Translations under genes and position numbers: made by a program
Source of the DNA: G965262015 sp965262015
GTDB taxonomy: Bacteria; Spirochaetota; Leptospiria; Turneriellales; CBDBES01
Length of the DNA: 64,000 nucleotides
Direction of reading: 5' to 3'
Assembly (NCBI GenBank): GCA_965262015.1
Contig: OZ253494.1
Location: forward strand, 310,001-374,000
Notes under the pieces: model-generated
Databases searched by the model: none
Seen by the model: only the letters and a program-made list of their open reading frames with translations
Told to the model about the DNA's origin: nothing
Part shown: positions 47,197-56,663 of the stretch, one piece after another
Layout of the letters: the number at the start of each line of letters is the position of its first letter
Numbering within the stretch: position 1 is the first letter of the stretch

Positions 47197-48726
47197 ATGA
47201 CTATTAAAAATGCCATTTTATCAGTTTATGATAAAAGTAATATCCTCACTCTGGCTCATGCTTTAGTAGCAAAAAATATTCAAATTTATTCCACAGGTGG
47301 GACATATAAAATGTTAACCAACTCTAATATACCTGTTACAGCGATTGATAGCTACACTAACTTTCCAGAGGTATTATCGGGTAGAGTCAAAACACTACAT
47401 CCAAATGTTCATGCTGGTATACTAGCACGTAGGCATAATCAAAATGACATGAAACAAGTAGATACTCATCACATTGTCTTGTTTGATTTAGTATGTATTA
47501 ATTTGTATCCCTTTGAAGATTTTATACAAAATAACCAAAACTCTCCTACATTTTTATCTGAATCACTAGAAATGATTGATATTGGTGGCCCTACCATGAT
47601 AAGAGCTGCCGCTAAGAATTATCCTGATGTATGTGTTTTAACAAATGCATTACAATATAATGAATTTATTCAACGTCTTAATGATAATACGATTAAAAAT
47701 GAGTATCGTTATGCTCTAGCAAAACAAGCTTTTTCTACCACCGCACATTATGATAGTATCATTGAACAATTTTTTCAAGATCCGTCTAGTAAATCTCCAC
47801 TTGATGCAGACGATACTATACAGCTTCGGTACGGAGAGAATCCACACCAAAAAGCTAGTATACAGTTTTATGGAGATGATAGTAAACAAATATGGAGACA
47901 ACTGCATGGTAAAGAGTTATCTTATAATAACCTACTAGATCTAGATTCAGCCTTACATCTCTCTGCTGAGTTTAGCGAAACGGTTTGTGCTATTTTAAAA
48001 CATACCAATCCTTGTGGTGTTGCTCTTCATTCTGATATTGCCATAGCTGTCGAGAGAGCCATCGCCTGTGATCCAATTAGCTATTTTGGTGGAGTAGTTA
48101 TTTGTAATCAACCTGTAAATAAAACAGTGGCAGAGCTTTTGCATCAAGCATTTATTGAACTTATTATTGCTCCGTCTTATTCAGAAGAAGCTTATTCTAT
48201 TTTATCATCTAAAGCAAATATACGTTTGCTTGAATACATACCCGAAAATATTAATTTCCACATCATGCACCAGAAAAGTACTTTATTTGGTACTTTGCGA
48301 CAAGATTGTGATCAGTTGTTATTTAATGAAATAGAAGCTAAAATAGTTACCAAACAACAACCCACTACCAGTATATTGGATGAACTTAAGTTTGCTTTTC
48401 AAATTGTGAAGCATGTTAAATCAAATGCAATTATCTTGGTCAAGGGATTGCAAGTTATAGGCATAGGTGCGGGTCAAATGAATCGTATTGCTTCGGTTGA
48501 GTTAGCTTTACACAATGCAAAAAAAAATGGCCATTCTTCTGAAGGTAGCGTTATGGCTTCAGATGCTTTTTTCCCTTTTGATGATTGTGTGCACATAGCA
48601 GGAGAGTATGGAATAAAGTCTATTATCCAACCTGGAGGGTCATTAAAAGATAATATGAGCATTAAAGCTGCAGATCATCATGGGATAAGTATGATTTTTA
48701 CTAATATGCGTCATTTCAGGCATTAG
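47197..48726 (+). CDS. purH: Bifunctional AICAR transformylase/IMP cyclohydrolase
   Basis: Last two steps of de novo purine synthesis: formylates AICAR and closes the ring to IMP. 509 residues. N-terminal MGS-like IMP cyclohydrolase domain (about 1-150): STGGTYKML, LSGRVKTLHPNVHAGIL and MIDIGGPTMIRAAAKN. C-terminal transformylase domain: LRYGENPHQKA, KHTNPCGVAL (catalytic lysine and histidine), YFGGVV, AGQMNRIASVELA and DAFFPFDD. It is co-directional with the oxidase genes upstream and egtB downstream with only a few bases between, though the pathways are unrelated. Confidence 0.96.
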   Translation: MTIKNAILSVYDKSNILTLAHALVAKNIQIYSTGGTYKMLTNSNIPVTAIDSYTNFPEVLSGRVKTLHPNVHAGILARRHNQNDMKQVDTHHIVLFDLVCINLYPFEDFIQNNQNSPTFLSESLEMIDIGGPTMIRAAAKNYPDVCVLTNALQYNEFIQRLNDNTIKNEYRYALAKQAFSTTAHYDSIIEQFFQDPSSKSPLDADDTIQLRYGENPHQKASIQFYGDDSKQIWRQLHGKELSYNNLLDLDSALHLSAEFSETVCAILKHTNPCGVALHSDIAIAVERAIACDPISYFGGVVICNQPVNKTVAELLHQAFIELIIAPSYSEEAYSILSSKANIRLLEYIPENINFHIMHQKSTLFGTLRQDCDQLLFNEIEAKIVTKQQPTTSILDELKFAFQIVKHVKSNAIILVKGLQVIGIGAGQMNRIASVELALHNAKKNGHSSEGSVMASDAFFPFDDCVHIAGEYGIKSIIQPGGSLKDNMSIKAADHHGISMIFTNMRHFRH

Positions 48727-48730
48727 GGAT

Positions 48731-50011
48731 ATGGAAGTCCAGGTATTACAGAAACAGTTTTTACAGGTACGTTCTATAACAAAAGATATTTGCTCTTTAT
48801 TGTTTGAAGAAGATATGGTTGTACAAGTTAATGCAGACGTAAGTCCTGCCAAGTGGCATCTTGGACATACTACTTGGTTCTTTGAAACATTTGTCCTTAA
48901 GGTGTATGTTCAGACTTATAAGGTTTTTAAAGACCAGTTTGATTTTATTTTTAATTCCTACTATAAGCTAATTGGTGAACACATTGTACAAGGAAAACGT
49001 CATTGTCTGTCTAGACCTCTATTAAAAGAAATCTTAGAATATCGTGATGTTATAGACAATGCAATTCTCTATCTTATCCAACATAGTACAAACCAAGAAA
49101 TCTTTTCTTATATTGAGTTGGGTATACACCATGAACAACAACATCAAGAGTTACTGTATACTGATATTAAACTTAATTTTTTTTCTAATCCCATGAAAAT
49201 TGCGTATCGCAATCCACGTAATATAGACAAACCATCTAATATGGATATCTCTCCAGAATCTGATGTGGAATATATAGACTTTAAAGGTGGGATTACTAGA
49301 ATAGGGCATGATAATAGTACTTTTTGTTTTGACAACGAGTGTAAACAACATGAGTATCACATTCATGATTTTTCCCTGCGAGCAACGTGTATAAAAAATC
49401 AAGAGTATTTAGATTTTATGAAAGATGGTGGTTATGAGAATTCTGAATATTGGTTTTCAGATGCGTGGGATCTAATCCAACAAGGTAAACTTCATGACCC
49501 TTGTCCTCTTTACTGGCATAAAATGGATAATCAATGGTATGAATTTACCCTAGAAGGTTTTATTGCATTGAATTTGCAACAACCAGTATGTCATGTAAGT
49601 TTTTATGAGGCCAGTGCATTTGCAATGTGGTATGGTGCTAGGTTGCCTACCGAATTTGAATGGGAATATGCAGCTCAATCTTCATATGCTACTGTAACTC
49701 CAGAATCCAATGTACTTTGTTCTGATATTTTACATCCTGTTGTTGAAGCAACCAATAAGACATTATTTCATTTAATGGGTAACTCATGGGAATGGACCAG
49801 TAGTGCTTATTTACCTTATCCAGGTTTTAAATATAGATTACAGTCTGCCGTCAGTGAATATAATGGCAAGTTCATGGATAATCGGAGAGTTTTAAGGGGC
49901 GGTTCCTGTGTTACACCATCATCACATATACGATCCACTTATAGAAATTTTCTTCACTCACATCAACAGTGGCAGTTTACTGGTATACGTATTGCCAAGG
50001 ATCTTGTTTAA
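48731..50011 (+). CDS. egtB: EgtB-type sulfoxide synthase (ergothioneine biosynthesis)
   Basis: Non-haem iron enzyme that joins a cysteine-derived thiol to trimethylhistidine with oxygen. 426 residues. N-terminal DinB-like helical domain with iron ligands H46 (WHLGHTTWFFE), H134 and H138 (GIHHEQQHQEL), followed by a formylglycine-generating-enzyme-like domain (about 185-426) with GNSWEWTSS, RVLRGGSC and the terminal FTGIRIAKDL. All three histidines of the family are present. It ends one base before egtD begins, so the two are co-translated. The thiol donor (cysteine or gamma-glutamylcysteine) cannot be told from this. Confidence 0.92.
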   Translation: MEVQVLQKQFLQVRSITKDICSLLFEEDMVVQVNADVSPAKWHLGHTTWFFETFVLKVYVQTYKVFKDQFDFIFNSYYKLIGEHIVQGKRHCLSRPLLKEILEYRDVIDNAILYLIQHSTNQEIFSYIELGIHHEQQHQELLYTDIKLNFFSNPMKIAYRNPRNIDKPSNMDISPESDVEYIDFKGGITRIGHDNSTFCFDNECKQHEYHIHDFSLRATCIKNQEYLDFMKDGGYENSEYWFSDAWDLIQQGKLHDPCPLYWHKMDNQWYEFTLEGFIALNLQQPVCHVSFYEASAFAMWYGARLPTEFEWEYAAQSSYATVTPESNVLCSDILHPVVEATNKTLFHLMGNSWEWTSSAYLPYPGFKYRLQSAVSEYNGKFMDNRRVLRGGSCVTPSSHIRSTYRNFLHSHQQWQFTGIRIAKDLV

Positions 50012-50012
50012 T

Positions 50013-51122
50013 ATGACACTAAATAGTGAGAATCTAACCAAGGCTCAGAAACTTATACAAAGCCCTGATCCTTCTTTTTCCATTTATTATCCCATGAAAA
50101 ATCAGTTATATCCTCATGATCGTATAGAATCATCCTCACAATTGGCTGAAATTGATGATCACGAATCATTTGCTTTGGATGTTTTTTCAGGATTATCAAG
50201 TCAACCTAAGTATATCCCCTCCCAATATCTTTATGATCAGAAGGGTAGCCAGTTGTTTACTGAAATCATGAATGCAGAAGATTACTATGTAACACAGTGT
50301 GAATATGATATTCTTCAGTCCTCTGCATCAGATATAGCCACAATAGTACAAAACAATTATAAGAAGGGCAAGCTTCTGCATCTTATTGAATTAGGAGCAG
50401 GTGATGGTTATAAAACTTCTCTCCTTTTACAAGCTTTGCAAACTCAAGAAATTAAATTTACATATATACCAATTGATATTTCAGCCACAGCTATGGTAAT
50501 GTTATTAGATCGTCTAAAAAATAATTTTAAACGATTAAATGTATTTGGCTTAATCGCTGACTATTTTGATGGAATGAATTGGCTTAATAATAATACGGAT
50601 GGATGTAATTTTGTTTTATTTTTGGGTGCTAATATTGGTAATTTTATTCCATCTTTAGCTAATCAATTTTTGCAGAAGATATGGTATACTCTAAATTCAA
50701 ATGATTTTCTTTTACTAGGATGTGATTTAAAAAAAAATATTCCCATCATGGAACGGGCCTACAATGATAAGCAAGGTTATACTAAGGAATTTAATCTTAA
50801 TCTGTTGAAACGTATGAATATAGAATTAGGAGCCAATTTTTCTGTTAATGCTTTTCAGCATTGTGGTGTTTATAATCCTTTGTTAGGTGCTATGCAGAGT
50901 TTCTTAATTAGTCAAGATAATCAACAAATCTCAATTCGCAAATTTAATAAAACATTTTCTTTTACTAAATATGAACCTATCTTAATTGAGAATTCATTTA
51001 AATATGGAATGGATGATATAGCTATGTTAGCTAAAAATACGAATTTTAAGATTGCACATAATTTCCATGATTCAAAATATTATTTTGTGGATTCTTTATG
51101 GCAGGCATATAAAGAACTATAA
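50013..51122 (+). CDS. egtD: Histidine N-alpha-methyltransferase (EgtD)
   Basis: Makes trimethylhistidine (hercynine), substrate for EgtB. 369 residues from ATG 50013; the frame extends back to 49908 inside egtB, which I reject. Family blocks: DVFSGLSSQPKYIPSQYLYD, GSQLFTEIMNAEDYYVTQCEYDI and the SAM site IELGAGDGYKT (126-135), then FLGANIGNF. Length and order are normal. Its last bases overlap the convergent hpt gene by six bases. No egtE-like lyase is in the window, so the last step must be elsewhere or by other means. Confidence 0.92.
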   Translation: MTLNSENLTKAQKLIQSPDPSFSIYYPMKNQLYPHDRIESSSQLAEIDDHESFALDVFSGLSSQPKYIPSQYLYDQKGSQLFTEIMNAEDYYVTQCEYDILQSSASDIATIVQNNYKKGKLLHLIELGAGDGYKTSLLLQALQTQEIKFTYIPIDISATAMVMLLDRLKNNFKRLNVFGLIADYFDGMNWLNNNTDGCNFVLFLGANIGNFIPSLANQFLQKIWYTLNSNDFLLLGCDLKKNIPIMERAYNDKQGYTKEFNLNLLKRMNIELGANFSVNAFQHCGVYNPLLGAMQSFLISQDNQQISIRKFNKTFSFTKYEPILIENSFKYGMDDIAMLAKNTNFKIAHNFHDSKYYFVDSLWQAYKEL

Positions 51123-51467
51123 TGTAGCTCTAAAATTCTCCACCATAACCAGCAAATCCTCCATGTGTTCTAAATCAGTTATCTTGAGTGCATACTTATT
51201 ATCTTGTATTTTAGCTTCATAAGTTTTCATACAGTCACTCATGGCTGTGATACCCATGTTTAATGAAGAACCTTTTATCATGTGAATATGTATGTGCATG
51301 TTTACATGATTAGCATACTTTAATTGGTTATACATATGACCAATTAAAATTCTAGTATTGCTAATGTAAATATCTAGTAATTTTTTAATAAATGATAAGT
51401 CACTAGGCCCTAATTGGATAAACTCTTGCCATTTATCTTGCTGGATAATACAGCCTTGTAATTGCAT
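51117..51467 (-). CDS. Hpt (histidine phosphotransfer) domain protein
   Basis: 116 residues, a free-standing four-helix Hpt domain. The phospho-acceptor is H62 in HMIKGSSLNMG, matching HxLKGSSxxLG. It would pass phosphate between a hybrid sensor kinase and response regulators. The kinase is not in the window; the response regulator at 53247-53987 is a possible but unproven partner. The gene converges with egtD and overlaps its end by six bases. Confidence 0.88.
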   Translation of the reverse strand: MQLQGCIIQQDKWQEFIQLGPSDLSFIKKLLDIYISNTRILIGHMYNQLKYANHVNMHIHIHMIKGSSLNMGITAMSDCMKTYEAKIQDNKYALKITDLEHMEDLLVMVENFRATL

Positions 51468-51565
51468 GGATGCCTCTCTTGTTTTAAGATGTGGTAAGGA
51501 AGCTTATTAATAGGTAATTTACACTTATGTGACGTATGAGAGATTAAAAGTATAACAGTATTATG

Positions 51566-51781
51566 TTATATAAGTTTCATTAAGCAGTTTTTTATAGGAC
51601 ATTGCCAATAAGCAGTTTTACAATGAGAATAGGTAATCTTATCTAGAGGTAAGGATACTTTGTAAAGACCATCACAAGGCAACACATCCCAATTGTCTTT
51701 TTGCTTTGTCTTTATCTTTATTTGAAAAAGCTTCTCCTGTTTAGATGTATTATTCTCTATCTTTGTCATCAGACTTCTCAT
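51566..51781 (-). CDS. Small hypothetical protein
   Basis: A 71-codon frame upstream of hpt on the same strand. It is lysine-rich with three cysteines near the end (SHCKTAYWQCPIKNCLMKLI). I recognise no family. The window around it is IS debris, so it may be chance or a gene fragment. Confidence 0.25.
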   Translation of the reverse strand: MRSLMTKIENNTSKQEKLFQIKIKTKQKDNWDVLPCDGLYKVSLPLDKITYSHCKTAYWQCPIKNCLMKLI

Positions 51782-51989
51782 GCCTTGATTGTCGGGATTA
51801 TGTTTATTAAAATAAAATAGAATTATACCTAAAAAAATAATTGTAGTATAGATCTAAGCATTCAGAGAAACCATCTAGAAAGTTAATTATAGTTTTGGAC
51901 AATTTAAGTATTAGAAAGTCAAGTCTGGAGTTGGAGAGTTTAGGGTGTCCATAAGCCTTTTTTCTTAAAAAGATTAAAAATAAGGAGAA

Positions 51990-52905
51990 CGACCAATTAA
52001 AATATACAACAAAAAACAGAAGTATTTATCAAAGCATATGAGTTATGGAGAGATAGCTCAAAAAATAAATATATCAAAGTCTGCTGTCTTTTATGAGATA
52101 AAAACAAAATCAATCAATGACATATATAAGGCTAAAGATATACAATACCTTACGGAAAAAAAAAGATATTATACAAATCATCAAAGAGCAAAGTACCATA
52201 ATATAAGATTCATGAGCCAGATAGAAAAATATTTTAAAATAGAATGGTCATAAAAAGCAATTAGTCTATACCTAAAAAACAAAAATATACAAATATCACA
52301 ATAAATACTCTATAAAATACTATTCTATTTTAAGGGTAATACTTTATGGCGTTTTAGAATATGGTATAAATATCTAGTGGTTATTAAAAATAAAAAAAGT
52401 ATATAAGAAGCCATATTAATCCATACAAAGCTTTAAAAAGCTATTTTAGGTCTATTCATAGTATGAAAAAAGCATTTGGAGTATAGGAAATAAATATAAT
52501 GTATATTAAGAATGGCTATATTGTGGTTGTGGTAGAATAAGTATTTCACAAGATAATGGTTATACCTATATCCGCTTTATAAGCAGAAACATTATGGGGT
52601 TCATGGAAATATCTATTTTCTCAAATGGAAAAAATACAAGTGATAATTTATGATAAGAGGAACAGAAAATATAAAATTTTAAAAAATCTAAAGAATATTA
52701 GAGGCTTCTGTATATGCATGCAATCCAGATTCACCATGGCAAAAGGGACAAGTTGAGAATTCTATAAAACAACTAAGAAGATATTTTGACAAGAAGGTAA
52801 GTTATCAGACACTAAAATAAAAAAATATATTTATATCTTATGCTATGATCAATAGCATGTGTAGGATATTTCTATAAGAGAAAACTGCTATCCAAGTCTA
52901 TTCTA
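51990..52905 (+). mobile_element. IS30-family transposase remnant, longest copy
   Basis: The start gives the same HTH as the 37334 copy (KHMSYGEIAQKINISKSAVFYEIKTKS), then about 45 more codons of typical IS30 sequence ending at a stop (about 52251). Later parts in shifted frames include MQSRFTMAKGTS and a QLRRYFDKK-type C-terminus (about 52715-52800). Multiple stops and frameshifts make it non-functional. It is the fullest of the four remnants and defines the family. The gap 52906-52999 holds no gene. Confidence 0.75.
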
Positions 52906-52999
52906 TTTAGGACTAGTACTAAATCTCCAATGGTTTCTATAAAAAAATTATTTTTTCCAATTGACCTAAGAGGTATGGATGAAACCTTGAACTCCCCCT

Positions 53000-53218
53000 A
53001 TGTCGAAAGAAGATGCTATACAAATTTCAGGTATAATTAAAAAATCCTTACCCAATGCAATGTTTGAGGTGGAGCTAGATAATGGTCATAAAATCTTGGG
53101 CCATATTTCAGGAAGAATGCGTAAGTATTATATTCGTATTAATCCAGGTGATAGAGTTACTGTCGAATTATCGCCTTATGATCTCTCTAAGGGACGGATA
53201 ACGTACCGAGTGAAATAG
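53000..53218 (+). CDS. infA: Translation initiation factor IF-1
   Basis: 72 residues, one S1/OB-fold domain, highly conserved (LPNAMFEVELDNGHKILGHISGRMRKYYIRI, then PGDRVTVELSPYDLSKGRITYR). It binds the ribosomal A site during initiation. It stands alone next to the IS remnant and convergent with the response regulator. Confidence 0.97.
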   Translation: MSKEDAIQISGIIKKSLPNAMFEVELDNGHKILGHISGRMRKYYIRINPGDRVTVELSPYDLSKGRITYRVK

Positions 53219-53246
53219 AAGGATTTTCCCCCGTCTACTTTCAGAT

Positions 53247-53987
53247 TTAGTTGTTCTTATGTGCAATTTTTTCTGCTTCTTCCATCGTTTCTGTTATATG
53301 AATTGATGCTAATTGTGGGTCTTCAGATAGTGTTTGGAATCTTTTACCTGCTACGAAAATAGGTTCTTTATCCGTGATTAAGTCTTTTAGGGCAATAACT
53401 ATGAGAGTTTGTGTGCTATCAAGAGTAGGTTGGTTTCTTAAATCAAAGACATAATAATCATGAAGGGTGATTTTACGAAAATGATCAGTATAAATTTTAT
53501 GAAAGCTATTTACATGGTTTGTATTTAAAATACCTGGTATACTAAATATTGTCAACCAACCACTTCTTCTAATAAGTAATTCACCAGTTTTTCCATTTGT
53601 TTTGAGTGTACGCATTGCATCTATATGTCTAGAGACTTTATGTAATCTGTTTCGTAAAATAGTAGGATTAAATGGCTTTAACAGATAATCAATTGCACCA
53701 CAACGCAAAATAGTGAATATTACATCTTTATCTCGTATACTGCCTATAGTAATAATTGGAATGTCCTTCAGAAGAGGTTTTGCTTTAATTTGTTTTAGTA
53801 GGTGTAAACCTTGACTATAATCTGGAAACTCTATATCTTGTAGGATCATATCAGGAAAAATAGTCTTGATTTTATTTATGCTATCAGTTGAGCTAGAGGC
53901 AAGGTGTATGGTATAACCCAACTGGTGAATATTAGATTTATATTCTTCAAGCTTATCATTGGTAGCTATGATTAGGATAGAGTACAT
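53247..53987 (-). CDS. Response regulator with C-terminal STAS-like domain
   Basis: 246 residues. The N-terminal receiver (about 1-120) has the phospho-acceptor D51 (ILQDIEFPD) and a lysine in YLLKPFNP. The usual acidic pair at the first strand is reduced to ATND (only D11). About 145-245 looks like a STAS/anti-sigma-antagonist fold (VFDLRNQPTLDSTQTLIVIAL), so the output is probably protein-protein, not DNA binding. It starts 18 bases after gpsA, same strand, so likely co-transcribed. Confidence 0.8.
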   Translation of the reverse strand: MYSILIIATNDKLEEYKSNIHQLGYTIHLASSSTDSINKIKTIFPDMILQDIEFPDYSQGLHLLKQIKAKPLLKDIPIITIGSIRDKDVIFTILRCGAIDYLLKPFNPTILRNRLHKVSRHIDAMRTLKTNGKTGELLIRRSGWLTIFSIPGILNTNHVNSFHKIYTDHFRKITLHDYYVFDLRNQPTLDSTQTLIVIALKDLITDKEPIFVAGKRFQTLSEDPQLASIHITETMEEAEKIAHKNN

Positions 53988-54005
53988 AGATATTATATAA
54001 GCTAA

Positions 54006-54998
54006 TTATTCAAATAAAGGTCTGTGTGAAGCCAATTCTTTAACAGCTAAATCAATAATTTTATTTTTGTAGAGCATCTCATATACTATTCTAATAATAG
54101 GAGTCTGAATATTTTTTTCTTGAGCTAATTGATAGATACATTCTGTCGTATAAATACCTTCAGCAGTACCTTGAATTTCACCCAATATTGTTTTAAGCGA
54201 TTTACCTTTTCCTAATTCTAATCCAACACGCTTATTGCGAGATAGGCTACCAGTACATGTAAGTACTAGATCACCCATACCAGCAAGGCCCATAAAAGTT
54301 AATGGTTTAGCACCTAGATGTTGACCTAACCGTGCAATTTCTGCTAGTCCACGAGTCATCAGAGCAGCACGAGTATTTGATCCAAAATAATAATCACTTA
54401 TACCTACTGCAATAGCTATAATATTTTTGAGAGCACCTGCGATTTGTACACCTATTATATCATTTACACCATAAATCCGTAAAATATCTGTTGAGAGTAT
54501 AGGTTGCATCTTTTCTAATTGAAGCATGCTTACGTTAGCCAGTGCTACTGCCGCAGGTTGATCTTTAACTAATTCTTTGGCAAAGCTAGGTCCTGATAAA
54601 ATAAACAAGTTTATTTTTATTTTTTCAGAGAATATTTCAATGAATATGTCGCTAAGTAATTTTCCTGTTATTTGCTCAATACCTTTGGAGCAAATAATAA
54701 TAGGGACATTCAGAGGCATATCATCAACTATGCTCATAAGAGTATCACGGATTTTTTGTGCTGATATAGCAAACATCAGTATATCAGATGTTTTTAAGAC
54801 TTCTTTAATATCTTGCGTACAACGTACGTTCTTTATAAATTTAGTCCCTGGTAAATATGCATTATTATGGTGCTCTTTATTAATGGTATCAACAGATTTT
54901 CCCGAATGACTCCATAGTAAGATACTTTCATGCTTACTAGAGAATACATATGCAAGTGAGCTACCAAATATACCTGAACCAATAATTCCAATTCTCAT
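54006..54998 (-). CDS. gpsA: Glycerol-3-phosphate dehydrogenase [NAD(P)+]
   Basis: Makes sn-glycerol-3-phosphate for phospholipid synthesis, feeding PlsC-type acyltransferases. 330 residues from the Met at 54998; the frame continues 14 codons upstream, but MRIGIIGSGIFGSSLAYV is the conserved NAD(P)-binding start. Further blocks: FAISAQKIRDTL, CSKGIE, LSGPSFAKEL, ALKNIIAIAVGISDYYFGSNTRAALMTRGLAEI (catalytic lysine K in ALKN) and GLAGMGDLVLTCTG with the family end block. All key residues are present. Confidence 0.95.
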   Translation of the reverse strand: MRIGIIGSGIFGSSLAYVFSSKHESILLWSHSGKSVDTINKEHHNNAYLPGTKFIKNVRCTQDIKEVLKTSDILMFAISAQKIRDTLMSIVDDMPLNVPIIICSKGIEQITGKLLSDIFIEIFSEKIKINLFILSGPSFAKELVKDQPAAVALANVSMLQLEKMQPILSTDILRIYGVNDIIGVQIAGALKNIIAIAVGISDYYFGSNTRAALMTRGLAEIARLGQHLGAKPLTFMGLAGMGDLVLTCTGSLSRNKRVGLELGKGKSLKTILGEIQGTAEGIYTTECIYQLAQEKNIQTPIIRIVYEMLYKNKIIDLAVKELASHRPLFE

Positions 54999-55099
54999 AA
55001 TTATACGAACAACCCATCCTATCTTAATTTTTCTTTGCAAGTCAAGTATTTTAATTTCAATAATGTGTAGAACCCACAGAGATATGTTACAGTTATCAC

Positions 55100-55260
55100 T
55101 TAGGCCACTTTCGTAGATTCGTAAAATTTTTCATATGGTGTCAAAAAGTTTAAAGATAAGTGTGGTCTTTTTGTATTGTACCATGTGAGATATTCATCCA
55201 TTTTAACTTGTATTTTTTCTGTAGATAAATTTGACAAAGAATTTAGAAGGCCAAGTTTAA
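55100..55260 (-). mobile_element. IS3-type transposase C-terminal remnant
   Basis: Minus-strand translation gives NLSTEKIQVKMDEYLTWYNT then KRPHLSLNFLTPYEKFYEST and KVA with a stop at 55100. YNTKRPHLSLN-TPxE is the conserved end of IS3/IS481-like DDE integrases. Only about 45 codons remain; the catalytic core is gone. Confidence 0.75.
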
Positions 55261-55383
55261 TGCTGGGTAGTCTAAGTCTAATATAATTTTATTCTTATTG
55301 AGTATAATTTAGATGTTTTAAAGAAAATGGCTATGAAAACACTCATTTTCTATAGTAAGTGCTACTTGGGTTATTATTTGTGA

Positions 55384-55470
55384 TGGAGAAGTAGAGAATT
55401 CTATTAAAATATTAAGAAGATATTTTAATAGAATATACTATCCAACTCCAGAATTGACTTTCCACGCCTA
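55384..55470 (+). mobile_element. Fragment of an IS30-type transposase
   Basis: Translation GEVENSIKILRRYFNR matches the C-terminal IS30 block seen at 1430, 37334 and 51990. It is a short decayed piece between gpsA and mreB. Confidence 0.6.
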
Positions 55471-55540
55471 ATTATAAGACACCTTTAAATATTACTTGTC
55501 TTGGTGTGGATTATTAATAAGTATGCGTTAATCTAATGAT

Positions 55541-56557
55541 ATGTTCCATTTAATTCATCAAATGTTTTCATTTGACATGGGTATCGATTTGGGTACTGCT
55601 AATACTCTTGTATATGTCAAAGGCAAGGGTATTTTATTGTCTGAGCCGTCTGTTGTTGCCATTGAAACAACCACGAATAGGGTGCTTGCTGTTGGTCATG
55701 AGGCCAAGAGAATGATGGGACGTACTCCCGGTGCAATTACAGCGATTCGACCAATGCGTGATGGAGTTATTGCTGATTTTGATACAGTTGAGCGCATGAT
55801 ACGCTACTTTATCAATAAAGCACATAACCGTAATTCTTTGCGTAGGCCTCGTGTGGTTATTGGTGTGCCTTCAGGTATTACTGAGGTAGAAAGGCGTGCT
55901 GTGAGAGAATCAGCAGAGCAGGCAGGAGCAAGAGAGATTATTCTTATTCAAGAAGCTTTAGCTGCTGCGTTGGGTGCCAACATACCTATACATGAACCAG
56001 CTGGGAATATGGTTGTGGATATTGGTGGTGGTACTACAGAAATAGCGGTTTTGTCATTAGGTAATATGGTTGTGGATGATTCCATTCGTGTCGGGGGTGA
56101 TGAATTTGATCAGGCCCTTATAAAATATATGCGTAGTAATTATAATTTGATTATTGGTGAGAGAACAGCTGAAGAAATTAAGATTGGAATTGGGCACGCT
56201 GTTCCTGACCGAAAAAATGAGACGTATGATATGAGGGGTCGTGATTCCATTACTGGTTTGCCTCGTACCCTAGTGTTGAATGCTGTTGAAGCACGTAAGG
56301 CACTCGAGGAACCTCTAAATGCCATTTTGGAAGCTATTAAATCTGCTTTAGAAAAGACACCACCAGAATTGTCTGCTGATATTGTGGAAAGAGGTATTGT
56401 ATTAACGGGAGGTGGTAGTCTGCTGAGAGGCTTGGATCGATTCATAGCAAAGGAAACAGGTGTTCCTGTTATTTGTGCTGAGAATCCTCTTAATTGTGTT
56501 GTGATTGGTACGGGTATTTATTTAGCTGGTTTAGATCATAAAACCCATTATTTGTAG
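55541..56557 (+). CDS. mreB: Rod-shape actin-like protein MreB
   Basis: Bacterial actin that positions the lateral wall-synthesis machine. 338 residues. Nucleotide-binding motifs: MGIDLGTANTLVYV (phosphate 1), DIGGGTTEIAVLSLG (phosphate 2) and LTGGGSLLRGLD (adenosine). MIRYFINKAHNRNSLRRPRVVIGVPSGITEVERRAVRE and QEALAAALGA are highly conserved. Sequence details resemble MreB of spirochaetes or Proteobacteria more than that of Bacteroidota, in my judgement. It is first of the mreB-mreC-mreD-mrdA-rodA operon. Confidence 0.97.
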   Translation: MFHLIHQMFSFDMGIDLGTANTLVYVKGKGILLSEPSVVAIETTTNRVLAVGHEAKRMMGRTPGAITAIRPMRDGVIADFDTVERMIRYFINKAHNRNSLRRPRVVIGVPSGITEVERRAVRESAEQAGAREIILIQEALAAALGANIPIHEPAGNMVVDIGGGTTEIAVLSLGNMVVDDSIRVGGDEFDQALIKYMRSNYNLIIGERTAEEIKIGIGHAVPDRKNETYDMRGRDSITGLPRTLVLNAVEARKALEEPLNAILEAIKSALEKTPPELSADIVERGIVLTGGGSLLRGLDRFIAKETGVPVICAENPLNCVVIGTGIYLAGLDHKTHYL

Positions 56558-56663
56558 TAAGCCATTATTTCTTATTATAGTAAACGTGATGTATTTATAC
56601 CAAAAAAATAAGTCTCATTTTTTGGATTTCTCGTTTATTTAAAAGTACTTCCACGGTTGTTAT

